The notes beneath the pieces were generated by a model. It made no database searches. It was not told where the DNA came from and saw only the letters and a program-made list of their open reading frames with translations. From Forficula auricularia (taxonomy: Eukaryota; Arthropoda; Insecta; Dermaptera; Forficulidae): DNA of 64,000 nucleotides. A program made the position numbers and the translations under genes. Positions 13,236 to 24,009 of this stretch are shown in pieces (the stretch's first letter is position 1; each line of letters starts with the position of its first letter). The stretch covers positions 21,519,077-21,583,076 of the forward strand of contig JALMQS010000085.1 in the NCBI GenBank assembly GCA_024734495.1, written 5' to 3'.

Positions 13236-14544
13236 ATGTCTACGTTGAGCATCCACTATTCCAATATTCGCGGTCTCTTTAGCAATAAAACTTCCGTTTT
13301 CCAGCATCTCGAAGACGAAAGACCCTCCATTTTGGCCCTCACTGAAACCCAAATTGACACAAACAAATCCGATACTCCAGATCTCAAATTCGGAAAATAT
13401 ATTCTACACCCCAAATTCCGCAGGTATAACGGCGTCTGTTGCTACGTTCGCGATAACATCCCCTGCGAACGACTTGGATTTTTAGAAAAAAGCTTACGAC
13501 GCATTATGGCTTAAAATTAATACTAAGACCTCAAGTAGAATTCTCTGTACAATCTATAGATCTCCTAATGATAAAAAATTTAATGAATTTTTCGACTATC
13601 TCGGCAATTGTGTGAATGTAATTCTTTCATGTTTTCCAAATTCTGAAGTCTCTTTCCTAGGTGACTTCAATGTACACAATAAGGACTGGTTGACATTCTC
13701 CAGGTCCAACACCCCTGAAGGCAACGCTGCTCACATATTTGCAACTTCATATGATTTAACCCAAATTATAGATCGCCCCACTAGGATTCCGGACAACACA
13801 AACGACACCCCATATCTACTCGACCTCTTTCTGTCATCTGCCCCTTCTCAATTCTCTTTTATTATCTCTGCACCTCTAGGTAACTCAGACCACAACTTAA
13901 TTAAAATAAAATCACATATCAACTTAGTAAAACCCGCTCTACCCTGCCCAAAGCCCAGAGAAATAAGGCTTTTTCTTAAAGCCAACTGGGATGAAATGCG
14001 TAACTTCTTCAGCTCTTTCCCATGGAATGATTACTGCTTCAGAAACAAAAATGCCACCGAATGTGCCTCTGCATTCTCGGAAGTGATTCAAATGGGCATT
14101 GAGTTATATGTCCCTTTCAAACGGGTAATTGGAAAACAGGACTCCAAGCCCTGGTTCAATAAGTCTTGCTCCGAAGCAGTTAAACAAAAAAATCATGCTT
14201 TCTATAATTGGTCTTCGACACCATCAGAGGATAATCGCGTTCTCCTCACTAAAGCCCGCGCCCACTGTAAAAAAACAATCGATAATGCGATGAAGTCCTT
14301 CATTCAGAAAAAAGCTGACAGGCTAGCAGCTTGCCCCAGCAATTCAAACCAATTCTGGTCCCTTGATAAGTATGTAAAAAGAAATTTTACAAACTCATCA
14401 TTTCCACCTCTCAATCTCTCCGACAACTCGATAGCCATTGACGCCCCCGACAAAGCCGAAGCTTTTGCCTCATATTTCGCGTCCAACTCAAACCTGGACG
14501 ACAAAGGGCTTGAACCACCCACATACCCCCCAGTACTAATATAA
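13236..14544 (+). pseudogene. LINE endonuclease (EEP) domain, frameshifted
   Basis: The first frame (13236-13514) starts MSTLSIHYSNIRGLFSNKTS and has LALTETQ, the Asn and catalytic Glu regions of exo/endo/phosphatase endonucleases. A shift at an A run near 13485 moves the frame; the next part gives CTIYRSPND, then from 13612 SFLGDFNVHNKDW (catalytic Asp/Asn) and LGNSDHNLI (the SDH motif). The domain then runs into the usual spacer (KPWFNKSCSEAVKQKNHAFY). The frame ends at 14544, one base out of register with the reverse transcriptase frame, so pol was once a single ORF. Confidence 0.88.
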
Positions 14545-16082
14545 TGTCAGATACTGTTTTCAGGATACCAGCAATTCTAAAGATCATCCAGAATCTAAAG
14601 AACAAATCTTCTGCTGGCCCCGACGATATCCCTGCCATTCTCATTAAAAAATGTGCCCCTGAACTTGCTCCTATACTATCCAAATTATACAATCTCTCCT
14701 ATAACTCTGGAATATTTCCGGAAGCCTGGAAACTAGCCAGAATCCAACCAATTAAGAAAAAAGGCGATTCTTCCAACATAAAAAACTATCGACCCATAGC
14801 AATCACTTCTGTCTTATCCAAAATTATGGAAAAGGCCATCAACGAGCAAGTTCTACGACACTTAGAGTCAAATAAATTTATCCACGATAGGCAATACGGC
14901 TTCAGGCAATCCCGGTCGACAGGTGACATCCTAGCATATGTAACTCATATCTGGAACAAAACCTTGGAGGCCGGGAATGAGACCCTCGCGGTAGCTTTAG
15001 ACATTTCAAAAGCCTTCGATATGGTCTGGCACAAAAATCTTCTTGCCAAATTGACCTCCGTCGGCCTTGCACCGAAACTCTGTAAGTTGCTCGAAAGTTT
15101 TCTTTCAGACCGTAGTATTAAGGTTGTCATCGATGGAATATCATCTTCCCCCTTCCACACCAACGCTGGAGTTCCTCAGGGATCGGTTATCTCCCCTACG
15201 CTTTTTCTTATCTATATCAACGACCTTCTAAACTTGCCCTCCAATCCGGTACATTGTTACGCAGATGACAGCACCCTACATAACGCCCCTGCATCGCATA
15301 AAAACCGTGCAGACATTGCCTCTTCAATTAATTTAGACTTATGCAAACTTAAAAACTGGGGATCCCAAAACTTAGTTAACTTCAATGCAGGGAAAACTCA
15401 GTGTTGCCTTATTTCTAGGCGCGTCGACAGAAACCTCCCAAATATATCATTCGACTCAAACTCACTAGAATTCAGGGATAAAATTTCAATGCTAGGCGTA
15501 ACTCTAGGGTCTGACCTTTCATGGAATGACCATATCTCAACCACTGCTAAAGCTGCAGCGCGCAAGCTTGGTCTCCTATTTAGGTCTAGACGCTGTTATA
15601 CTCCCAGTCAACTCCTTATGCTGTATAAGGCTCAAATTCGTCCCTGTCTCGAATATGGCTCTCATCTGTGGAGGGGTGCCTCCAAGCATTCTCTTGCCAC
15701 ACTGGATGCAATTCAGAAGCGAGCAATTAAACTAATAGGAGAACCGGCTCTAACCAACTCACTCGACTCCCTGGCTCACCGAAGAACCGTTTCTGCCCTT
15801 TCCCTGTACTACAGATACTATCACGGTGTCTGTTCAGTCGAGCTGAAATCAATTATCCCCCCTAATGCCCTCTTTGCGCGAAGCACGCGGTTTTCTAACG
15901 CTCAGCACCCCTTCGCTGTCAAATTGGATAAATTTCGAACAAGCGCTTTCGCCAACTCTTTTATCCCTTTGACCTCCAGAGACTGGAACTCGCTCCCTGC
16001 CACCATCTTTCCCGCGACCTATGACCTTCAGCTGTTTAAGACCCGTATCCACAGATACCTTCAACCCCCGCCCAACCCATAA
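14544..16082 (+). pseudogene. LINE reverse transcriptase, 512 codons open
   Basis: The frame is open from ATG at 14544 to TAA. Motifs in order: SSAGPDDIPA, NYRPIAITSVLSKIMEKAI, YGFRQSRSTGDIL, LDISKAFDMVWH (first catalytic Asp, about residue 153), GVPQGSVISPTLFLIYINDL, CYADDSTL (YADD, about residue 239), MLGVTLGSDLSWNDHI and the C-terminal SLDSLAHRRTVSALSLYYRY with RDWNSLP. It copies LINE RNA at the target site. The RT domain looks intact, but it is cut off from its endonuclease by a one-base shift at its start. The domain presumably belonged to one longer protein, so the ATG is not the natural start. Confidence 0.88.
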
Positions 16083-16217
16083 AATTCTTTCTTCTTCTTT
16101 TCACGATGGAGGGGCCAACCCAGGCCTTTAGGGGTTGCACCTTTTTTGGTGTAACTCCTTCTCTCGTCATTATCATAAAAAAAAAAAAAAAAAAAAAGGT
16201 GTAATTTTTGGATTCCT

Positions 16218-16273
16218 TCCCTTCAAACCGACGTTTCGGAGTATTCTTCCTCCTTCTTCAGAGTTTCAAGGGG
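16218..16273 (-). ncRNA. Hammerhead-ribozyme-like motif (left arm of foldback)
   Basis: Minus strand: stem I CCCTTGAAACT, CTGAAGA, extra A, stem II GGAG..CTCC, GAA, ACGT, C, stem I GGTTTGAAGGG. The two stem I strands pair at ten of eleven positions (one G-G mismatch, one T-G wobble). It faces the copy at 16748-16802. Confidence 0.5.
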
Positions 16274-16747
16274 TCAATGAAGGAAACAAATAAAATTCTT
16301 CCTTCCTCTCTCCACGGCAGTGTTTAAAATTTTTTTCTTCCTTAGCAGAAGCATAGAAAAACATTTTTTTCCTTCTTAATTAATAATTAAGAATAATAAT
16401 AAATAATAAATTATTTTGAACTGAAGAAATAGTAACATTTTACAGGATGCAGAATGTCCTATGATAATTTTATAGGTACGTCAATCTCAATTTTATTAAT
16501 TTATTTTATTGTAGTGTGCCGTCAAATTTTTAAATTAGTAAAAGTGTGCCGAGACGAAAAAAGTTTGAGAATCACTGTATTATACTATATAAAGCTAGCT
16601 GTATGGTATATGAGAAGGTTTTGTATTGCGAAAAATTAATTAAGAAGGAAAAAAATTGTTTTTCTATGATTCTGCTAAGGAAGAAAAAAGTTTTAAACAC
16701 TACTGTGGAGAGAGGAAGGAAGCATTTTATTTGTTTTCTTCATTAAC

Positions 16748-16802
16748 CCCTTGAAACCCTGAAGAAGGAGGGAAGAATACTCCGAAACGTCGGTTTGAAG
16801 GG
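16748..16802 (+). ncRNA. Hammerhead-ribozyme-like motif (right arm of foldback)
   Basis: Plus strand: CCCTTGAAACC, CTGAAGA (16759-16765), extra A, GGAG/CTCC hairpin with a nine-base loop, GAA (16784), ACGT, C at 16791, GGTTTGAAGGG. Stem I pairs over ten of eleven bases. ACGT is a palindrome, so stem III could only form between two molecules. Confidence 0.5.
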
Positions 16803-16818
16803 AAAGGAGGAAGAAATC

Positions 16819-16945
16819 CAATAAATTACACCTTATTTGGATATGTGATAATTTTTTCTTTCCTCACTACCCCTGGAATGCCTTCCATTACTTTCAATAA
16901 AAAGTTCTACTTCGTCTCTCTCCAGAGAAAATTTCGCGCAAATAA
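16819..16945 (+). repeat. Dispersed repeat, copy A
   Basis: AATAAATTACACCTTATTTG, TTCTTTCCTCACTACCCCTG, TCTCTCCAGAGAAAATTTCG also occur at 42391-42518, in an intron of Pgant2. Together with the hammerhead-like foldback this looks like the terminal repeat of a Penelope-like or related non-autonomous element. Confidence 0.6.
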
Positions 16946-17376
16946 ATTTTATATTATATTTCAAAGTTTTGTCTATAAATTATTTAACTTTTCATTTATT
17001 CCTTGTTCTGGGGGTGGTTTCGCCACTGATCTATGTTATACCATATGTAGTAACTATTTACATAACATTTTCATCTTCTCAAAAAAGCCTCTGTCTCAGG
17101 CTTATCAAAACCAAAGAAAAGACCCCAAATCGATCATGAAGAAAGGAGCGAGTGCTTCTTCTAGCGAATTATCTCAATTTTCTTTTTTTAAATTTTGTCA
17201 ACATGTTCATCCACTTATCTTCAATTATGTAATCACATTATTAAATTCGATGTCTCTCCTTAATTCTGTTCAGGTCACTTCCAATTGCATTTGAATTTCC
17301 AGATTATGTAATCGAAATGCTAGTAAATTGAATAGGTGAAGGTCATTCCTTGATTTGTTTATTTGTTTGTCTATAG

Positions 17377-17778
17377 ATGGGCGTGTTGTCTTCAGCGTCG
17401 CCGTCTTCATCGCCGACGCCTGAGCATCATCGGCGGCGTCACCGGGCTCAGGTTCGGAGTCGGTGTTTCCGGTGCCCGCCTGGGTGGGGCGTCATCAGTG
17501 AGTGCACCGGCAACGAGGACACCGAGTGTGCCCGGTGTCCGTCTGGCCACTATTCGCCGCATCACAGCTTCCGGTTGCCGTGTTGGGTGTGCTCCCGGTG
17601 TGGTCCAGGACTTTATGAGGCGAGGGCGTGCACCAGCCGACAGGACACTGTATGTGACGATTGTGAGAGAGCCCGGATGGATGTCCACGCCAACCACAAC
17701 ACGGACTTTCTCAACAAATGCCTACAAATGTCAAAAACATTCAAAAACAACATCAATTCTATCCGTACTGATAGATAA
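17377..17778 (+). CDS. TNF-receptor-family cysteine-rich exon (Wengen-like)
   Basis: An open frame starts at ATG directly after an acceptor (TTGTCTATAG). Residues 30-96 hold eleven cysteines in the TNFR pattern: RCFRCPPGWGVISECTGNED, TECARCPSGHYSPHHS, LPCWVCSRCGPGLYEARACT and DTVCDDC, that is one complete repeat and most of a second. TNFR proteins are single-pass receptors that bind TNF-type ligands; in insects the relatives are Wengen and Grindelwald, and the PCWxCSRCGPGLY wording is closest to what I know of Wengen. A donor-like GTGAGA at 17663 inside the last Cys codon suggests the real exon is 17377-17662; the rest of the frame to TAA at 17778 looks non-coding. No signal peptide or membrane segment is in this exon, so other exons must exist, but I could not find them. 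The opposite strand and a third frame are also open here because of GC richness. Confidence 0.7.
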   Translation: MGVLSSASPSSSPTPEHHRRRHRAQVRSRCFRCPPGWGVISECTGNEDTECARCPSGHYSPHHSFRLPCWVCSRCGPGLYEARACTSRQDTVCDDCERARMDVHANHNTDFLNKCLQMSKTFKNNINSIRTDR

Positions 17779-18048
17779 TTGCGATCAGATGACAGTTGTT
17801 GTCGAAGGACAGTTTGCGTAGTGGGCCCCAGTCACTTATACATAATATATTTTCAACGCTTGAAAAAAAAATGTTGACTTACCATACTGTAATCCCTTTC
17901 TTATATAATTTTATTCCCCTTATACAACAGATAGATATAATATGTACCTCTTAATAGATAAACTGGCCAAATACGAATCGGATTTGCATACCGAAGGTTC
18001 AATACCTTATATCTTCCAAAATATTTGAGAAATCATATTCGTTCTTAA

Positions 18049-18625
18049 GGCTGGTTCACACGAGACATTTTCTCTTACTTGTTTGACCTACATGCAATTT
18101 GAAGCTAGTTCAGTTAGGCTGATTTTTCGCCGGTTGGCTTCACAGTGAGCTTTTTCAGAAAATTTTCAAGTTGGCCGGCTAGGTTGCGCGCGCATGTGTC
18201 AGTCCAAACAGCAGGACTATCATCTTTCAGTTTCAGCACAGATGCAATCATAAATGGCTGACAATAATATTATTGCAGAAATTATTAATCGCAGACGAAT
18301 TTGGAAGGCATGTTCTCTTTATTCATTGCAGTAAAGAGTTGAACAGTGAGAAACAAAATATCAGCTGTTCTGTGATATCAGCTGATGTATTGTGCCAATG
18401 CCCATGTCACGCACGTGATAAAATAATGCTTTCCGATTGGCTGTCTACTGCTAGGTCCAAGTAGCTAAACTTTTTTTTAGAACATGCCCTATCTTTTGAA
18501 TCAAGCAAGCATGCTAGTAAAACAGTCCGGATTGACGTCATTTCGACCCCCTCCAAGCCTCCAAATTGTAAGTTAGTCGAACAAATAAGGAACAATTAGC
18601 AGAAAAAGCACCGTGAGAACCGGCC
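18049..18625. mobile_element. 577 bp MITE with TTAA target duplication
   Basis: TTAA flanks both sides (18045-18048 and 18626-18629). Terminal repeats GGCTGGTTCACACG and CGTGAGAACCGGCC are inverted with few differences. The sequence on either side reads through into a repeat that is uninterrupted near 3600-3670, which gives an empty site. Such TTAA-type ends occur in piggyBac-like and PIF/Harbinger-like MITEs. A short ATGGCTGAC.. frame at 18253 may be a transposase remnant. Confidence 0.72.
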
Positions 18626-18629
18626 TTAA

Positions 18630-20340
18630 GTCGACGTTGATAAGGAAAGAATGAGTGAATTTGTAGATTATAATTTTAACTAATCGGTTGTTTTTGCTTA
18701 GTTTTTTAAAAATGTCTACAAAATGATTAAAATTATTATGATAAAAGAATATAAACATAATCAAGGACGTTAAAATGATCGTATTTTGAGAAATTATTTT
18801 TTAGAAAACGCCTAAGGTGAACATAATTTTTGCTGATTTCGATTTCAACCAAAAATAAATAATCTTTTAACCTCAATATTAAACAAATAAATATGAAATT
18901 CTTTTGAGCTAGACAGCACTAAAATTCGACCACTCACTTACAGACAAAAGATATTTCTCTAAAAATAATACTATTTCGTTGTTTACTGTAGTATGAGACT
19001 TTATTATAGACCCTGAAGCCGTGCTTGCTGAATGTTTTTAATCAAAATACTTGTAAATATAATTGGAATATTTCGAAAAAAGCAAAAATATTTTTATTTT
19101 TTACACTAATACAATACTTCTCTATAGTATTATGGTTGTTACTAATGAAGATATATTTCCACATGGCCTCAATATCATTATTTTATTTCAAGAGAAACTT
19201 AATATTCATGTTTCAATAAATATTATGAAAATTAGTGGAAAAACCGCTAAACTATATTATTTAAACAAGTGTATAGAGTTTCATAAATTTTGTAACTGGA
19301 AAATTATTAAAAGTAGACAAATCTATGAATAATGGAACATGCTAAATAAAACTCATAATAAAGAAATCAAAAATATTGATTCTCCTTTCTGCGGGATCAC
19401 ATCTTTCATAGTAATATCCTGGGAACAATATTCCCTGAGATCCTTTTCCCTGTATCTGTTCAGGTGATTTTATTTATCATCTCTTATCTGCATCCCTACC
19501 ATAAAAAATATATAAAGTGACTGGGGCCTTGTTCATTAAGAATTTTTATATTTTGAGATAATTACAATTAATTTATTATTTAAAAGAACTTATAATTAAG
19601 TGCATTCATTATACATATTTATATTTCTGATAAGCTTAAGCTTGACTGAAAACAATTTGATTAATTAATAATGAAATAGTTGTTTATGTAGTAAGGGTTG
19701 AAAGGGTTTTGTTGAGGTCAAGGATAATATTTGGAGACGAAGTCGATGAATCTAAAATCACCAGAGCCCTGTATAAATAACCCTTGTTTTGTTGATTATC
19801 GTATTTGGATCTCCAAACTTTTTTTGATCGTGTATCCAAAAGACAGGAAAATATGTAGCAAAATCTCCACTCAAAAAAATGTTAAATGAATTTTATATTT
19901 AATGATATTTTACCATACCAAATTTAATTTTCATCCATTGGCTAAACTACTAATGCTATTGACAAGACGTTTCATCTCTTGTCGTGTCAAGAAAATCCCT
20001 CATTTCTGTAGTCTTTATTATTGTTTTAAAATACAAGTTAATATGCTATAATATATATTTAATTAATTTTCTTATAGTTTTCTGTCAATATGATCCTAGG
20101 AGAAAAACGTAGAAAAAAATATATTTTTTATGAACCTCCGGGGAATTGTGTACCCCACTTTGGTCCATAGAGTAATCTAGACTAGATTATAAGATGGTCC
20201 TCCATTTTTTTGAGTCAGGTTTTTAGAGAAAATAAACTGCAACGGATCGTTGCTAAACTTTATCCAAATTCACTTGAAATATTAATATGTTTATTCCTTT
20301 ATTATTAATCAGAAATCACTTGCAATATGCAGTTCATGTT
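18630..20340. other. AT-rich stretch without recognised gene
   Basis: Short A/T-coded frames at 19025-19332 look like background. No RNA gene, splice-bounded exon or TE domain recognised. Confidence 0.45.
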
Positions 20341-20345
20341 GACTT

Positions 20346-20715
20346 TAAGTCAAAAATAATGATCGATTCTCATTTAAAAGTCGAGGAATAACAATTCTAT
20401 ATTGGATTTTTGACGTTTCGGTTATTATTGGTAACCATTGCTGAAGACATGGAGGAATCGAGTTAAAATCAAAAACAGTGATCGATTCTCATCTAATACT
20501 TGAGGAATAACAATTCTACATTAGGTTTTTGACGTTTCGATTATTATTGGTAACCATTGCTGAAGACATGGAGGAATCGGCTTAAAATCAAAAATAACGA
20601 TCGATTCTTATCTAATACTAGCGGAATAACCTTATTGAAATCCATTTTTGATGTTTTGACTATTAATGGCAACCTCTACTGAAAACGTGAAAGAATCGAC
20701 TTAAAATCAAAAAGA
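20346..20715 (-). repeat. Three ~120 bp tandem repeats with a stem II-GAAACGTC-like motif
   Basis: Units at about 20346, 20466 and 20586 share TGATCGATTCTCAT, GAGGAATAACAATTCTA, TTGACGTTTCG and ATTGGTAACCATTGCTGAAG; the third is more diverged. On the minus strand each has GGTTA/TAACC then GAAACGTC. A dispersed fourth copy in the opposite orientation is at 31654-31720. The CTGAAGA core is replaced, so these are relatives, not hammerhead candidates. Confidence 0.7.
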
Positions 20716-21667
20716 ATTTAGTCTCATCACGTCATAGTCGATCCATATAGATTATTTATAGTGCTAGGGTGTTGAAAGTAAATTTTATACAATTAAATGT
20801 TGTAAATAAAGCTTGCACACTATACAAATATACTTAAGAAGTCTATGAAAATACACAATCGTGCAAAAATGTACATTTTTTCTGTGTTTTTTTTTAATAT
20901 CTACACATAAATTAGATTTACATATAACATTAATATATTATGTGCTGAAACAATCTCATTCTGTATTTTACATTTTATTTTTATTAAACAAATAATAATA
21001 ATAATAAAAGACTTTTTACCTAAAATGAAATGAATTTAATTTAATTATAATTTATATCTATAATAATTATAATGAAAAGTTCTGTACATCGTTTTATATT
21101 GATATTTACTTTTAAAAATAATAAAATATTAAATATCTATGAATTTTTTGTTAATTTTTTTTCATTTCTTAATTTAGTACACCTATCATTTATCATTTAT
21201 TAAATTCTACAATCCTAAATATTTAATTACACCTGTTCTACCAGGAATATAATATAAGTCCAAAATTCTAATTAATAAATATGTTTTAATTGTTAATAAA
21301 GTATGTGCCTTTTTTTACGGGGCTAGGCAGTGTTATGAAAATTTTAGATGTCGAATCTTTGGAAAACAGTGGTTTTGAAAACGGTAAATATGCGGTTTCA
21401 TTTGTCAACATAATTTCTTTGAAAGAAAAAATAAATTAATGGATTTGAGGCAAAAAATAGGTTCGTAAAAGAATTTGAATTGCAAAATACTTACTTGATT
21501 CAGACTGAATCAGGCCATTTGCGCCACCCATTTTTTAAACGTCGTTAATAAACTAGAAATTTAATATACACTTTTACCTTGGGTAGTGTATGCCAAAAAA
21601 TTTCCACATCATCATATCATCATGACCGATAAGGCATCAACGAGAAAATATTTTAATAATAAGTAAT

Positions 21668-22560
21668 TACAGTAATACTCCGGACTTACGCGATAGGTGG
21701 GACCAAGCGATAGCAGTATAAGTCGAATTCGCGTAAGTCGGGGTTCAACTTTGCATATAAATACATATAAAGTTTGTGTAATCGGGACCAGAGTCTAAAG
21801 AAAACAATAATTTAGAAGAAATATGTTTAATAAAATATTAGATAATGAAAGCAATTTACATTACTATGAATAAAACAACGTAAACCGAAGTTATTTTGAT
21901 GTCGAAGGCTTCATATATTCTAACAATGTCGCCTGACGAGATAAGTTTTTCTTCTTCTCACGTAAAATTTCCTCGTAGCATGCCAGTAACTTTTTTATTT
22001 CCCGTTTTGTAGTAGAAACGCGCTCTTCATTGGAATCTATTTTTTCTAAAATTTGTAACCCCTTTTCAATTGTATCTGTTAAGTTTGAAATCGTCATTTG
22101 ATTTTCCGTTTCAACTGGGTCTAACGAATCAGTTTGTTCAATGTCTTGATCATGCTCACGCATTTCCATAAGCTCGTCAATTGTTAGCTCTTGATTGTGT
22201 GAATCCAGCAATTCTTGGACGTCATCACCATCCACTTCTAAATTTAATTGTTTGGTAAATATCGACCACTTCTTCAATTATACTATCGATTTCTTCAGGA
22301 TTTGAGGCTGATTCTCCTTGGGTTTCTGTGGTGAAAAAAATGGACACAGCTTTTTCCAGACGCCATTCAAAGTTTTTTGTGAAATCTCATTCCAAGATTG
22401 TCCAATAATTCTTATAGCATCTAAGACATTGAATTGCTTCTAAAAGTCTTTGACAGAAAGCTCGTTATTTTGTCTCATATGCGCGCGGCAATAAAAAACA
22501 AAAACCTCGTATCTCCGAATTCGCGTAAAACGGGGTAGCGTAAGTCGGGGTATTACTGTA
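21668..22560 (-). mobile_element. Internally deleted Tigger/pogo-type DNA transposon
   Basis: TA at both ends and terminal repeats CAGTAATACTCCGGACTTACGC (left, one variant) and GCGTAAGTCGGGGTATTACTG (right). The inside carries only the C-terminal part of a Tigger-type transposase on the minus strand, so the element moved or decayed as a deletion derivative. Confidence 0.85.
21891..22500 (-). pseudogene. Tigger-type transposase C-terminal remnant
   Basis: The frame 21891-22277 gives ELTIDELMEMREHDQDIEQT, EKGLQILEKIDSNEERVSTT and REIKKLLACYEEILREKKKN ending in ATLLEYMKPS, the tail typical of Tigger/jerky transposases (pogo branch of Tc1/mariner). Decayed sequence just upstream to about 22500 reads as IGQSWNEISQKTLNGVWKKL, the family segment before the tail. 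The DDE catalytic core and CENP-B-like DNA-binding domain are missing. Confidence 0.85.
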
Positions 22561-23089
22561 TATAATAAATAATAAATTTTTATAATTTAATAAAAGAAAA
22601 AGCTAAAATAAATAAATAAATAATGATATTACATTATGATATAATAATATTGTTCTTCCATAAAATTATTTTCTTCCTCGTCGTCACGTGAATTTTAGCT
22701 GAGAGTCGAATATTACGAAATTTATCCGTAGGTTTGGTTGACTATCTCTAAGGGGTACAGTGAATCTTGATCATTAGGATATCTAAATCTATCCTTACTA
22801 TAAGTGGTTTGAACTACAGAACAACATAAGCTTGCTTATTTAAATAGGTTTTGGTTTTTTACTTTATCCTTAGTATAGAGAAGCTATAAGGGATAAAGTT
22901 TTGTTCGCCAAAGACAATTTCAAAGGGTCATGAAGTAAAATTATTCGCTCCTAAATTATCATGCTAATTCAAAATTGTGTAGAATTAATTTAGGTCGAAC
23001 TTAAGCAATTTAGTATTTTGTCTAAAATAACTCGAGGTCTCGACCAGAGCCTATAAAGATGGATGTTTTCATTTAGTCCATATGGATGA

Positions 23090-23676
23090 ATGAATTTTAT
23101 ACTTCTGGGGGCCCACTGATTATGTATACAAAATTTGGTTTAGTTTGATACAAGGGCATAGATTTTCATTTTCTGACCCTACCCCCCCCCCCATTTTGGG
23201 AAATTAGTTTTTGCATTTTTAGACTTCTGGGGCCCCACGGATTATGTATACAAAATTTGAGTTGAATTTGCTCAAACGGCTTAGATAATTTTTAACACCC
23301 CCCCTCCACACCCCTTAATTTTCCGTCGATATGCACCAAAATCTAATCAGCTCTTAATCTCAATGCACCAAAACTACGTGAGAAATTTGGTTTTTATATT
23401 CACACTAGTTTTTTAGTTAGCTAGTCCACAAAAATTTAGTGACGACTACATGACTAACAACCAGTCTAACAGACATTTTGACGAAACAGTTATTATCTCA
23501 AAAATATAATTTTTCACTAATGACGACTTTTTTGTAGACCGAAATGCCATGGTTTCGCTCAATTTTTTTTAATCAAAATAGTTTCAGCCGTTTCCGAGAT
23601 ATTTTGAAAAAGAAGCAAAAAAAAACCATTTTTTTCATGCACGATTACAATACTTGACCATACCCTGTATGGTAAA
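23090..23676 (+). mobile_element. ACTTTACCATACA repeat element, copy 2 (5' truncated)
   Basis: Two of the internal repeats (GATTATGTATACAAAATTTG at about 23119 and 23240), the shared 3' module and the right end CCATACCCTGTATGGTAAAG are present. The left end is absent. Confidence 0.6.
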
Positions 23677-24009
23677 GCAATAATAAACTCAATTATAAAT
23701 TTTTTGTTTTTGCCTGTATTATAACTACACATTAAAATCTTAATAAAATCATTAATAAAAATATGTTTTCTGCATTTTCGAAGTTCAAGTTTTAAAGCTA
23801 AAGAAACCAAAATCCAGGGGCGTCCCCCCAGCCTTGCAATGGTCCTGGAGTTGAACCATAGTTTATTTTTGATAATTAATTAACTTCTTATTTTTATTCA
23901 TAATTAAAGATCTAATTAAGGCAATCAATTAATCATCAAACAAGGGAAACTTATGAGTTCCTGGGAAAACATAGTAAATGACAAGTGATTAACAACAGAG
24001 CAGAGTACT

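Larger units (their letters stand above)
13236..16198 (+). mobile_element. Non-LTR retrotransposon (LINE), near-complete pol, poly(A)-tailed
   Basis: An EEP-type endonuclease followed by reverse transcriptase, a short 3' UTR (GGAGGGGCCAACCCAGGCCT) and about 20 A at 16179-16198. The order and poly(A) tail fit the Jockey/CR1 superclade; I cannot place the exact clade. At least two frameshifts make it inactive. ORF1 is not seen, so the copy is either 5' truncated or preceded by a decayed ORF1. Confidence 0.88.
16196..16836. mobile_element. Foldback element with ~190 bp inverted arms
   Basis: It starts directly at the LINE poly(A). Left arm 16196-16390 (AAGGTGTAATTT..) and right arm about 16635-16836 (..AAATTACACCTTA) are inverted copies, including TCTCTCCACGGCAGTGTTTA against its counterpart. 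Each arm holds one hammerhead-like motif, pointing outward from the centre. Sequence after the right arm (to about 16945) is repeated at 42391-42518. Confidence 0.75.

Noticed and set aside
17407..17821. Two other open frames over the TNFR exon (17363-17821 plus, 17407-17697 minus)
   Set aside because: They are open only because of GC richness and lack the cysteine pattern.
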